Positions 39,301 through 41,984 of a stretch of 64,000 nucleotides of DNA are shown here, one piece after another; position 1 is the stretch's first letter, and each line of letters opens with the position of its first letter. The DNA is from Setophaga petechia (Eukaryota; Chordata; Aves; Passeriformes; Parulidae). A model generated the notes under the pieces. It made no database searches. It saw nothing but the letters and a program-made list of their open reading frames with translations, and was not told where the DNA came from. Where the stretch lies: positions 310,001 to 374,000 of the forward strand of contig JANCRA010000171.1 of NCBI GenBank assembly GCA_024362935.1. The letters are read 5' to 3'. Position numbers and translations under genes: made by a program.

Positions 39301-41621
39301 CCAGCTCTCGCCCACCCACCTGCAGAAGGAGGCAGAGCTGCTGGGAGCACAGGATTTTGTCTTTGAAAGGTGTCCTCTTCCTCCCTGCAGCTCGGTTCCT
39401 CTCCTACAATCCCGAGAAGCAGCACAGAAAGCTGCTGTGTCTTTTCTGGAGGGAGCAGGACCATCCTGCTGAGAGGCCTCCTAAAGTGCGGCAGCTGCAG
39501 CGGCCTGACGAGCAGCAGCAGGATTCTGGGAAGCAGCTGGAGCAGGATTCTGAGCAGCAGGAGGAGCAGCCTGAGCAGCAGCAGGAGGAGCAGCCTGAGC
39601 AGCAGGACCGCTCCAAGAAGCTGCGCTGCTCACAACAAAAGAACCTCTCTCCAAAGCGTGTCAGCTCCTCCCTCAGAGCCTTCCCAGATGTCCTCCATGA
39701 CCTGTTCTCCATCAACCCCTGCCGTGGCACCATCGCTGCTGGCCACAAGCAGACCTTTCACCTGCAGTTCTCCCCAAAGCACACGGGGAAGTTTGAGACC
39801 ACCCTGCTGTGCAGGTGGGAAACGTCGAGGCACTTGCCAACTCCTGCTTCTGATGGGTGTCACTGAATCACAGGGTGGGACGGGCTGGGAGGGAGCACAG
39901 GAGGTCATCTGGTCCCACCTCCCTGCTCAGGTGGGCTCATCCCAGAGCACATGGCACAGGGTTGTGTCCACAGGGCTCTGCAATAACTCCAGTGGGGGAC
40001 ACTACACACCCTCTGGGCAACTCGTCATCTGCTCAGGAAAGAAGTTCTTCCTCAGGTTCAGGAGGGAATTTCCTGTTCAGGTTCTGCCCATTGCCTCTTG
40101 TCCTAGTGCTGGGCATCACCAAGCACAGCCTGGTTCATCCCCTAACACCCTCCCTTCAGTCCCTCTGACTGGCATGGGGAGGGGGGAGACAGGCAGCCCC
40201 AGAGAGGCAGCAGAAGCACCCAGAGGAGCACAGAGAGATCATCTGGCCTTGGTAGGGAGGCACTGGGAAAAGACATTGCATGGAACAGTAAGCTCCTGCA
40301 GGGTTGTGAAATCTGGAACGAGAGATCCAGGGACCAGCCAGTCCCCAGCTCTGCTTCCTTTTGAGACAAGCCAGGCCTGCTGCTCTCCATGGAACCCCAC
40401 GTGCTGTAGTTGGTCCCCAGGCATTTAACTGGTCATGTTCCTGCCCTTGCACCTCTGCAGCCTCCATGCAGCCAGTGCAGTTGTTGAATTTGCTGCTGGC
40501 TGCTTGCAAAGAGAGAGGATGCAACACTGTGTGCTCTGCAAGGAGACATAGAAGTGGCTGGCTGGAAATGTTTGTCTGGCTAATAGCAGTCCCTTCCTTC
40601 CCAGGATTCCTAATCTGGAGCCAGCTCAGAAGATGGGGCAGGTGATTGTGGAAGGCAGAGCCCAGGAGTGGAAGAGTCTTGGTAAACCATGAGAGTGGAG
40701 GGAGAAAGGCCAGGCAGCCAAGAAGGAGGTGCTCTGGAGAGCACCACCCGAGGGACAGCGTTTGTGTCAGCTGCAGCATCTGGCAGGAGCCGGCGACATC
40801 GTGCCTTCTGCTGCTGATGGGCTCCCACCCTTCAGCAGAGACCTGCCAAGCTCTAGTTTACCTTTTAGTTGGCTAAGTTAATTAACTGTTTCTTAGATTG
40901 ATAAGTAGTTGATAATTGTCAATTAATTGTTAGTAAAGAGTTGTTAATAAATTGTTAATTGTCAGCTTGTCTTGCTTTGAAAGACAGGTGTCTACGGGAC
41001 CTCTCTGGAATGGAGAATGTGACCCCCTTCTCTCCAAATTATTATAACTTTGAAATTAAGGGGCTTTCAGGCAAAGATATGGGCAAAGGGAGTAACAGTT
41101 CTTTGCCAGTACAGCAAGGCAAACAACACCACCAGCAACAACAACCAACAGCACCAGATACCTAAGCACAGCCTTCCCTCGGCTGCAGGCACTTTGCCTT
41201 TGGTGTCATTCTTGTCACAGCCAGGCCTGGGCTGTCAGCCTTGGCACTTGGTGGCCTGTGGGCATGGCAGCCATGCTTGCAGAGCAGCGTGTGCTGTGCT
41301 TAGGGATGTGTCAGGGTGTTTCCCTGGAAGTGCTGGCATGGGGAACTGCCTGGGGAACTCCCTGCAGAGGGAGGAAGGCTTGGAGCTAGGAAGCCTTGAA
41401 CATGCAGGTGTCTGTGCACGTGAGGGGGGCAGGGGGAGCTCCCTGCATGCTGACATGCCTTGCTCTCCTCCTGAACAGCTGTCAGAGTCAATCACATCGA
41501 GTTTGGGCACTGTCCTGTTGGGGAGCCCTGCTGGAGGGCCTTGACCATCAGCAGCCACGCGCAGACCAAGGTCATGCGCTTTGAGTGGGAGGCAGACGCC
41601 CCATTCCGCTTCTCCCCCAAG
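1270..41621 (+). CDS. HYDIN: HYDIN-like gene, overall model (31 exons, 3'-truncated)
   Basis: HYDIN is a very large protein (over 5,000 residues in mammals) of the central-pair C2 projection of motile axonemes, built mainly of repeated immunoglobulin-like ASH/MSP domains. Here 31 exons with AG/GT borders join without a frame break to 1,764 codons (5,292 nt). Order and residues follow mammalian HYDIN: for example VVPIRAIGARA in exon 4, GHLHPGCAKDI in exon 26 and NPCTFPIEFY in exon 18. Missing relative to the mammalian protein, by memory-based alignment, are about residues 205-490, 513-1180, the central P-loop/coiled-coil region, parts around 2,700-3,550, and everything after exon 30. Each gap keeps the frame. 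The 3' end is broken by repeats. It may be an expressed short paralogue or a young pseudogene; the lack of stops in 31 exons favours the former or very recent decay. Confidence 0.9.
2500..3223 (-). mobile_element. Family-D LTR, intron 1
   Basis: The reverse complement of 62248-62965, with moderate divergence. The sense strand begins TGTGATAAATGAAT and ends near GCTCAATTAAAAT-GCT. A very AT-rich run (2345-2500) adjoins it. Around it, 1390-2344 holds no exon; a TATAAAA with an upstream ATTGG near 1543-1565 may be another old LTR. Confidence 0.8.
3580..3960 (-). mobile_element. Possible LTR remnant (family F), intron 1
   Basis: Contains ggggacaaaatcattgaagcag and, on the minus strand, a TATA box (gggtataaagggg). 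It resembles 21575-22120 in arrangement and in the ggggacaaa block. Weak support; the rest of 3224-4472 shows nothing else. Confidence 0.4.
4473..4592 (+). CDS. HYDIN: HYDIN-like exon 2 (codons 41-80)
   Basis: The acceptor is cgcccctccag and the donor GTAAGT. The segment ISPPEVVFQHFNPHGV matches the start of the first ASH-type domain of HYDIN (PSEIIFQNYTPCEV in mammals) and ends in the strand LSLTNVGK. It is phase 0 at both ends and also 120 bp long. Confidence 0.85.
5238..5445 (+). repeat. Dispersed direct repeat, copy 2
   Basis: The partner of 434-645, inside the intron between exons 2 and 3. The remainder of that intron (4593-5237 and 5446-6075) shows no feature I can name. Confidence 0.85.
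6076..6210 (+). CDS. HYDIN: HYDIN-like exon 3 (codons 81-125)
   Basis: The acceptor is tttgctgcag and the donor GTGAGG. It encodes the middle of the first ASH domain: ESSPYF, then VPPGASAPVRIRFTP, the classic proline-glycine turn before an RIxFTP strand. There are 45 codons, phase 0 at both ends. Confidence 0.92.
6358..6533 (+). repeat. 93-bp tandem duplication, intron 3
   Basis: gcactgcagccaggcctggc... repeats from 6358 and 6451 with only small differences. Confidence 0.95.
6543..6907 (+). repeat. 182-bp tandem duplication, intron 3
   Basis: acagagggctgttgatag starts at 6543 and again at 6725. The units end at ctgttctccagcct. About 90-95% identity by eye. The remaining intron to 7602 shows nothing else. 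Confidence 0.93.
7603..7996 (-). mobile_element. Family-B ERV solo LTR, intron 3
   Basis: The plus-strand reading runs TGTGACCGTGTTC... to GATGTCTGTGACA, about 394 bp. The sense strand begins TGTCACAGACATCTTTTATG, a family I recognise as a common passerine ERV LTR. Direct repeats CTCCA flank it (7598 and 7998), apparently the target-site duplication. Confidence 0.9.
8298..8497 (+). CDS. HYDIN: HYDIN-like exon 4 (codons 126-192)
   Basis: The acceptor is ttttcctgcag and the donor GTGAGG. DYSHELVCVTE, VPIRAIGARAVLD and TLLVRNVG are close to mammalian HYDIN about residues 145-205. It ends with two bases (AG) of a split codon. An antisense LTR begins 21 bp after the donor. The next HYDIN exons (mammalian about 205-490) are not found in the following 2 kb. 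Confidence 0.95.
8519..9190 (-). mobile_element. Family-C ERV LTR, intron 4
   Basis: The plus strand starts tgtcttggtttggaaagac, the reverse of a passerine LTR 3' end (...ACCAAGACA). It starts 21 bp after the exon 4 donor. The right edge is uncertain. The rest of intron 4 (9191-10523) shows nothing recognisable; in particular I find no match to the missing HYDIN exons. Confidence 0.8.
10524..10591 (+). CDS. HYDIN: HYDIN-like exon 5 (codons 192-215)
   Basis: The acceptor is cctggccatgcag and the donor GTGAGT. The peptide GCVTGPSSHFEVNELDFGDIS matches mammalian HYDIN near residue 490 (GCVIGP...FGDVSFG), the start of an ASH domain. The single first base completes the AG left by exon 4 to AGG, so the 4-5 join is in frame despite the missing block. 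It leaves one base, G. Confidence 0.85.
10765..11260 (-). mobile_element. Family-C LTR fragment with simple repeat
   Basis: gctttaaaagacagatgtctgcc through aggaataacagttctttag is a diverged copy of 8519-8690. It runs into the GGAAA tract at 11022. The right edge is a guess. Confidence 0.65.
11022..11181 (+). repeat. (GGAAA)n microsatellite, about 32 units
   Basis: A nearly perfect pentanucleotide purine tract of about 160 bp in the intron between exons 5 and 6. It creates artefactual open frames on both strands. Confidence 0.98.
11812..12049 (+). CDS. HYDIN: HYDIN-like exon 6 (codons 215-294)
   Basis: The acceptor is gtccttttcctag and the donor GTATGT. After a Ser/Thr-rich lead, GEAHSPNLQIQPSSLEFGCL matches mammalian HYDIN near residue 1190 (GEVHYPNLSFETKELDFGCI). 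The phase matches exon 5, although about 680 mammalian residues lie between the two. It ends with AG. An LTR follows 45 bp after the donor. Confidence 0.85.
12094..12742 (+). mobile_element. Family-E LTR, intron 6
   Basis: Begins TGTTGGGAAGGATGAAAG, 45 bp after the exon 6 donor, and contains an AATAAA near 12689. The start resembles 16828. It is sense-oriented. Beyond it, 12743-14016 shows no clear feature. Confidence 0.65.
14017..14433 (-). mobile_element. Family-B ERV solo LTR, intron 6, with target-site duplication
   Basis: The same family as 7603-7996. TTCATC occurs directly before (14011-14016) and after (14434-14439). An internal stretch (ggattc/tgactccatgtttcagaaggctt type) is duplicated in tandem at about 14066-14120. 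Confidence 0.92.
14678..14843 (+). CDS. HYDIN: HYDIN-like exon 7 (codons 294-349)
   Basis: The acceptor is ctgttcttttccag and the donor GTAGAT. It encodes a basic, Pro/Ser-rich linker (CEPYPSKFQPQPPKGKRPS...), matching in position the poorly conserved linker of HYDIN between its GCILNDT domain and the VFDIMP domain. Support is from phase, splice signals and openness more than from residue identity. Confidence 0.65.
15608..15706 (+). CDS. HYDIN: HYDIN-like exon 8 (codons 350-382)
   Basis: The acceptor is cttgtttttcag and the donor GTAAGA. There are 33 codons (VPAQTPEHPQLPAG...) of linker sequence, phase 0 at both ends. It has no strong match and is included because it fits frame, splice signals and position just before the conserved exon 9. 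Confidence 0.5.
15945..16502 (-). mobile_element. Family-A solo LTR ending 26 bp before exon 9
   Basis: A full-length copy, antisense to the gene. The plus-strand reading starts tgtacaaatcacaaacggg and ends gtggattcccaca. It is almost identical over its first 370 bp to the copy at 18165. Near its right end it carries a pyrimidine tract and AG (ctgccttttgcag, to 16466) that looks like a 3' splice site. Confidence 0.9.
16529..16732 (+). CDS. HYDIN: HYDIN-like exon 9 (codons 383-450)
   Basis: The donor is GTACCA. AFSIVPQSGVLQPGQGQQVSF, ARALCRVQGGPSYEV and LQEINCGLQ match mammalian HYDIN near residue 1,400 (VFDIMPLFGVL, ALCEVEGGPTYEI, KDINYGLQ). The acceptor (cctgtcctccctgcag) lies only 26 bp after the end of an antisense LTR. 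It is 68 codons, phase 0 at both ends. Confidence 0.93.
16828..17700 (+). mobile_element. Family-E LTR with six tandem poly(A) signals, intron 9
   Basis: Begins TGTTGGGGAAGATGAAA, followed by a CT-rich stretch (17230-17340) and then a 44-45 bp unit (aaaggcccctgcacccaggc + ctctgcaataaaccccaa) in about six copies. AATAAA occurs at 17400, 17444, 17488, 17533, 17578 and 17623. Sense-oriented within the HYDIN-like intron. Confidence 0.7.
17392..17642 (+). repeat. 44-45 bp minisatellite carrying AATAAA in each unit
   Basis: Six units with spacing 44, 44, 45, 45, 45 bp. Each holds cctctgcaataaa (the last cctatgcaataaa). Confidence 0.95.
17790..18164 (+). mobile_element. Probable ERV LTR 3' part, intron 9
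   Basis: A TATA-like ctataaaaacaccatg (about 18017), then AATAAA (about 18040) and ctctcgtgcacccttctgatgg look like an LTR promoter/poly(A) end. It abuts the family-A LTR at 18165. Confidence 0.5.
18165..18726 (-). mobile_element. Family-A solo LTR after exon 9
   Basis: A full-length antisense copy. It shares with the copy at 15945 variants not seen in other copies (agtctcactac, gggaggatgccac), so the two are a recent pair in direct orientation flanking exon 9. Confidence 0.9.
19397..19525 (+). CDS. HYDIN: HYDIN-like exon 10 (codons 451-493)
   Basis: The acceptor is gccttctctccag and the donor GTAAGT. MFNEVGHSRISLENTGRSEF and LPGVFLVKP match the next part of the same ASH domain in HYDIN (LFDHVTEREITLTNMGKVGF, LLPGVPLILP). 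There are 43 codons, phase 0 at both ends. Confidence 0.92.
19722..20272 (-). mobile_element. Family-A solo LTR, intron 10
   Basis: An older, more diverged antisense copy, with start tttacagaccacgaatg and end gattttacagattccca. Confidence 0.85.
20573..21252 (+). mobile_element. ERV LTR (family H), intron 10
   Basis: Runs from tgtccctgagacataaac to gtactagatcaatatcca, with AATAAACACACAC and gtccctcaca near the 3' end. I recognise the ending as a typical passerine ERV LTR. Sense-oriented. Confidence 0.75.
21326..21376 (+). repeat. (CAG)17 microsatellite, intron 10
   Basis: 51 bp of pure CAG between the exon 10 donor and exon 11. It gives apparent poly-Ala, poly-Leu and poly-Cys frames but lies outside the exon model. 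Confidence 0.97.
21575..22120 (-). mobile_element. Possible LTR remnant (family F), intron 10
   Basis: caggggacaaagtcaataaaagcag followed by ccctttatacaccctgg gives, on the minus strand, a TATA-like box and downstream signals. A probable antisense LTR; edges not defined. Confidence 0.4.
22158..22335 (+). CDS. HYDIN: HYDIN-like exon 11 (codons 494-553)
   Basis: The acceptor is cctgtcccttcag and the donor GTGGGC. GFLTPGQKQMLKFSYLPALPG and DLEPENICLKGEATCP are close to HYDIN (GFISSHKEQVLKVYYLPGVP, LDPENITLSGEG). It leaves one base, G. Confidence 0.93.
22837..23060 (+). CDS. HYDIN: HYDIN-like exon 12 (codons 553-627)
   Basis: The acceptor is ttttcttccttcag and the donor GTAAGA. A Lys/Gln-rich start (KPLKQPMKYLQQYKQRNK) in the place of HYDIN's charged NEKYEMFLNQARKN linker is followed by a short internal repeat of the type SQSLKTQ-PETQISET-NLKTQ. 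This repeat is absent from mammalian HYDIN, as I recall. There are 74 codons plus a split codon; it ends phase 0. Confidence 0.8.
23752..24310 (-). mobile_element. Family-A solo LTR ending 45 bp before exon 13
   Basis: A full-length antisense copy starting ccaggggctctgtacaaatc. Its right end (gattttgtggattccca) leaves only 45 bp to the exon 13 acceptor. Confidence 0.9.
24356..24489 (+). CDS. HYDIN: HYDIN-like exon 13 (codons 628-672)
   Basis: The acceptor is gtcttccctttcctcag, 45 bp after an antisense LTR; the donor is GTGAGT. NTQLQISTLRMLIEKAALEL fits HYDIN's AHLQMEVERLIVQSYVLEH helical segment. It ends with AA, which joins the A of exon 14 to make Lys. Confidence 0.75.
24548..24990 (+). 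mobile_element. ERV LTR (family G), intron 13
   Basis: A TATA-like ggggataaaaaaggacc at about 24855, then gtacacatgtcattttagg, cataccggcgttac and ttatctctgcaaaccaccc at the 3' end. Sense-oriented; the left edge is approximate. The rest of the intron (24991-25887) is featureless to me. Confidence 0.65.
25888..26024 (+). CDS. HYDIN: HYDIN-like exon 14 (codons 672-718)
   Basis: The acceptor is caatcctccttgcag and the donor GTAAGC. VELPEYVLDMGPVLKG and LEITNPGQIPVFFQVD match HYDIN (IQLPEYILDFGYIILGEV, IKIINTSHFPVSFHAD), the start of a further ASH domain. It leaves one base, G. Confidence 0.93.
26636..27190 (-). mobile_element. Family-A solo LTR ending 35 bp before exon 15
   Basis: A full-length antisense copy starting ccaggggctatttacagacc and ending tgtggattcccaca, 35 bp before exon 15. 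Confidence 0.9.
27226..27347 (+). CDS. HYDIN: HYDIN-like exon 15 (codons 718-758)
   Basis: The acceptor is ttcatcccttcaag, 35 bp after an antisense LTR; the donor is GTACCA. GFSVDLGLMQSLLPGRSVAF then FDVRFESAQQPQGAVDVLLPI follows HYDIN (GFSTELDRVKNLP, FEVRFDPQSANLPVGSKEVILPI). The first two bases complete a Gly codon from exon 14. Confidence 0.92.
27435..27626 (+). CDS. HYDIN: HYDIN-like exon 16 (codons 759-822)
   Basis: The acceptor is ctgtccttctccag and the donor GTAAAG; the intron before it is only 87 bp. VMKGPTSHIRLRATV, VGQCQVETIRLYNWFQVPCTW match HYDIN (VVGGPTVHICLQAKV, CGQCLVETIQLSNHLQVPCEW) very closely. There are 64 codons, phase 0 at both ends. A family-B LTR starts 30 bp after the donor. 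Confidence 0.96.
27656..28040 (-). mobile_element. Family-B ERV solo LTR, intron 16
   Basis: Runs TGTGACAGCGTTC... to TGTCTGTGACA. It starts 30 bp after the exon 16 donor. The flanking repeat is not clear. Confidence 0.9.
28382..28513 (+). CDS. HYDIN: HYDIN-like exon 17 (codons 823-866)
   Basis: The acceptor is ggtttctgtgcccag and the donor GTGAGA. CPFEVTPCQGTLDPGRWQDL and QIQFTPKEE match HYDIN (IFEIQPISGVLDPGEKSNV, VKFMPKEE). There are 44 codons, phase 0 at both ends. Confidence 0.93.
29714..29820 (+). repeat. 42-bp AT-rich tandem repeat, intron 17
   Basis: About 2.5 units of agcataaataaatatttgg + tgattataatttatgtagtc. The rest of the intron (28514-29713) is featureless apart from repeated fccatgggaaa-type words near 28695 and 28890. 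Confidence 0.9.
29931..30170 (+). CDS. HYDIN: HYDIN-like exon 18 (codons 867-946)
   Basis: The acceptor is cttttctcttttcag and the donor GTGAGA. LSGQGLEARLEFSPPALKMG and VVVKNPCTFPIEFYCLDFDEQ match HYDIN (ARGQGLEPRLEFSPSVLDLG, VIVKNPCNFPIEFYSLEFDQQ), among the most conserved stretches in the window. There are 80 codons. Confidence 0.97.
30417..30809 (+). CDS. HYDIN: HYDIN-like exon 19, fused exon lacking the P-loop region (codons 947-1077)
   Basis: One uninterrupted 131-codon exon. It starts like HYDIN after EEK (ILQ..., FLMPPRAVGGTLPPQVLEDY), passes through a Lys/Glu/Gln-rich linker, and ends LDVQVTHPKATIWDILRDGK, matching mammalian DIQTPDFEGLSWKQALESDK, which lies roughly 600 residues further on. 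The mammalian region between, with a GTPLSGKSA P-loop and long charged coiled coils, is absent. The acceptor is cacacacaaag, unusual but consistent with the conserved EEK-IL junction; an AG 9 bp downstream is an alternative. The donor is GTAAAA. Confidence 0.9.
31145..31756 (+). mobile_element. ERV solo LTR (family I), intron 19
   Basis: Runs from atgaaaaatgtgtattttatg to tgattggcgtttttcaca. CTGCT occurs on both sides (31140-31144 and 31757-31761), consistent with a 5-bp target-site duplication. Sense-oriented. Confidence 0.8.
31900..32058 (+). CDS. HYDIN: HYDIN-like exon 20 (codons 1078-1130)
   Basis: The acceptor is tctcttctgttttag and the donor GTGGGT. LGLHPKGPPLPRTAVLS then EPFTIVAP fits HYDIN (LGLGASGPPIPPPALFS, EHFVFVIPPS). 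There are 53 codons, phase 0 at both ends. Confidence 0.85.
32470..32657 (+). CDS. HYDIN: HYDIN-like exon 21 (codons 1131-1193)
   Basis: The acceptor is ttctctctccccttag and the donor GTGAGC. A Lys/Ser/Gln-rich disordered linker (GKAARRDSSSKENQISTQRT...) lies where HYDIN has its KAQEEQTSSSKGGKQ linker. Identity is low, as expected for a linker. It ends with AG. Confidence 0.75.
32812..32994 (+). CDS. HYDIN: HYDIN-like exon 22 (codons 1193-1254)
   Basis: The acceptor is cctctttacctgccag and the donor GTAAGG. HRWMVPAQGEVELKVHFSTR and RFEQTLRFELV are close to HYDIN (FRWIVPANGEVTLQVHFSSD, NFDQTFNFEIL). It ends with CG. A proviral fragment starts 8 bp after the exon end. Confidence 0.95.
33003..33691 (+). 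mobile_element. Family-A provirus fragment with polypurine tract and truncated 3' LTR
   Basis: It starts with about 19 bp of LTR 5' end (tgtgggaatctacaaaatg), continues with about 370 bp of internal sequence, then a polypurine tract (gaacagagaggggg, about 33375-33389) directly before a 3' LTR from 33392. That LTR is cut at about 33691. It shows that the family-A LTR sense strand is TGTGGG...TTGTACA. The short open frame at 33002-33292 is probably a remnant of the internal region; I cannot assign it. Confidence 0.8.
34584..34743 (+). CDS. HYDIN: HYDIN-like exon 23 (codons 1254-1307)
   Basis: The acceptor is cctttttgtggacag and the donor GTGGGA. PGNLETLTILNNSPGDMEG and FLLEPPSTSLKPKEKQ match HYDIN (PGNMETLTILNTSLMVVEA, YFLEPNTMVLKPNEKQ). 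About 40 mammalian residues between exons 22 and 23 are absent, yet CG+G makes an in-frame Arg. Confidence 0.95.
35136..35235 (+). CDS. HYDIN: HYDIN-like exon 24 (codons 1308-1341)
   Basis: The acceptor is ttcttgctgcctcag and the donor GTCAGT. VSDTENILGNVQAENIKISAE matches HYDIN VLDAENLLGVVQIENIMVFAE. The roughly 110 mammalian residues between exons 23 and 24 are not found in the 392 bp between them. It leaves one base, G. Confidence 0.9.
35316..35856 (+). repeat. Segmental duplication, copy 1 (contains exon 25)
   Basis: These 541 bp, with both flanking intron parts of exon 25, recur at 41219-41783. I counted about nine substitutions, so identity is about 98%. The only indel seen is a 24-bp tandem duplication in copy 2. 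Confidence 0.93.
35576..35718 (+). CDS. HYDIN: HYDIN-like exon 25, duplicated at 41479 (codons 1341-1388)
   Basis: The acceptor is ctctcctcctgaacag and the donor GTGAGC. AVRVNHIEFGLCPVGEPCWR and KVMRFEWEADAPFRFSPK match HYDIN near residue 3,560 (AALVDHIQFGDCHIG, LIRFEWPVSATIAFSPQ). About 700 mammalian residues between exons 24 and 25 are missing, still in frame. The exon lies inside a 541-bp segment repeated at 41219. Confidence 0.95.
36060..36281 (+). CDS. HYDIN: HYDIN-like exon 26 (codons 1389-1462)
   Basis: The acceptor is ctgattctccctag and the donor GTAAGA. VGHLHPGCAKDITVTLRSDVP and DWDDQM are nearly identical to HYDIN (MGHLHPGCAKDIVVTMKSDVP, DWDDRM). There are 74 codons, phase 0 at both ends. 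The frame stays open for about 260 bp past the donor, so a retained intron would add residues before a stop at 36540. Confidence 0.97.
37446..37606 (+). CDS. HYDIN: HYDIN-like exon 27 (codons 1463-1516)
   Basis: The acceptor is cctcgtgtgtttgcag and the donor GTGAGT. VPEPAHAVLQESSQEVEVYLS and VQFQDTLPFQTRT match HYDIN (DPEPAHSVLEENYQELQLQIS, VRFKETLVYQTRV). It ends with AC. Confidence 0.95.
37718..38279 (-). mobile_element. Family-A solo LTR, intron 27
   Basis: An antisense, diverged copy from ctggggctctatgcacaaatc to gattttaaggattcccac. Confidence 0.85.
38703..38803 (+). CDS. HYDIN: HYDIN-like exon 28 (codons 1516-1550)
   Basis: The acceptor is cttcttgcttttcag and the donor GTAAGA. TFTMHNTGEVALKYSWEKG matches HYDIN FEFDVINSGRVQLEFSWVSE. 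The first base completes Thr from exon 27; it leaves one base, C. Confidence 0.9.
39391..39814 (+). CDS. HYDIN: HYDIN-like exon 29 with Gln/Glu-rich insert (codons 1550-1691)
   Basis: The acceptor is ttcctccctgcag and the donor GTGGGA. It begins PRFLSYNPEKQHRK, then has a 30-40 residue Gln/Glu tract built from repeats such as EEQPEQQ, then SINPCRGTIAAGHKQTFHL and QFSPKHTGKFETTLLCR, matching HYDIN (SVEPSSGIVPVGKIQKFKV, KFSPLDIGDFESNLFCQ). The Gln/Glu tract replaces a Ser/Gly/Asp-rich mammalian linker. A second open frame across the same DNA is a shadow. Confidence 0.9.
40605..40681 (+). CDS. HYDIN: HYDIN-like exon 30 (codons 1691-1717)
   Basis: The acceptor is agtcccttccttcccag and the donor GTAAAC. 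RIPNLEPAQKMGQVIVEGRAQ matches HYDIN QIPNLPPGEQGPVLVAKGRST. It is the last segment in normal HYDIN order; nothing resembling the remaining roughly 1,200 C-terminal residues follows. It leaves one base, G. Confidence 0.88.
40966..41165 (-). mobile_element. Family-C LTR fragment, intron 30
   Basis: tcttgctttgaaagacaggtgtc through gggagtaacagttctttg matches 8520-8670. It borders the second copy of the exon-25 duplication. Just before it, 40855-40960 is AT-rich with short ttgttaat-type repeats. Confidence 0.75.
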
Positions 41622-41783
41622 GTGAGTGTGGGCTGCTCTGCCTCTCCCCAGTGCTCAAGCTCTGCCTCTCCCCAGTGCTCAAGCCCTGCCCTGCTGTGCC
41701 TGGGAGCTGGCAGGGAGTCCTCACATGCCACTGACAGCCCATTCCAGTGCCATGGAGGAGATGCAGTCCCTGCCTTGGCTGGG
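41219..41783 (+). repeat. Segmental duplication, copy 2 (contains exon 31)
   Basis: The direct partner of 35316-35856, about 5.9 kb downstream. It carries an extra 24-bp tandem unit (around 41648-41684, tgcctctccccagtgctcaa type). The left edge abuts a family-C LTR fragment, the right edge a CR1 fragment. Confidence 0.93.
41479..41621 (+). CDS. HYDIN: Second copy of HYDIN-like exon 25, used here as exon 31 (codons 1717-1764)
   Basis: The exon is nearly identical to 35576-35718. I see two base differences: GLC to GHC (CTC to CAC) and a silent GTC to GTT. Its phase fits the single G left by exon 30, so it could be spliced on in frame, although it is out of HYDIN order. If its donor is not used, the frame runs on to a TGA at 41799-41801 lying inside the adjoining CR1 fragment. 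It may also be an unspliced dead duplicate. Confidence 0.7.
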
Positions 41784-41784
41784 T

Positions 41785-41975
41785 CAAATCCAACAAGATG
41801 AGGTTTAACAAGTCCAAGTGCTGGGTCCTGTACTCTGGCCACAAGAACCCCTGCACTACAGGTTGGGGATAGAGTGGCTGGAGAGCAGCCAGGCAGAAAG
41901 GGACCTGCAGGGACTGATGGACAGCAGGCTGGACATGAGCCAGTAGTGTCCCCAGGTGGCCAGGAAGGCCAATGG
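41785..41975 (+). mobile_element. CR1 LINE fragment (+) ending the gene
   Basis: The reading aggtttaacaagtccaagtg... gives the CR1 ORF2 signature (F-N-K-S-K-C, then W-R-A-A-R-Q-K-G-T) with internal stops. It adjoins the exon-25 duplication directly and supplies a TGA at 41799 to the open frame after exon 31. Confidence 0.8.
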
Positions 41976-41984
41976 CTCCTTGGG

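Noticed and set aside
39370..40428. 352-codon open frame over exon 29 and its intron
   Set aside because: It is in a different frame from the HYDIN reading, Ser-rich through reading gagcagcag repeats out of phase, and runs through the true donor without homology.
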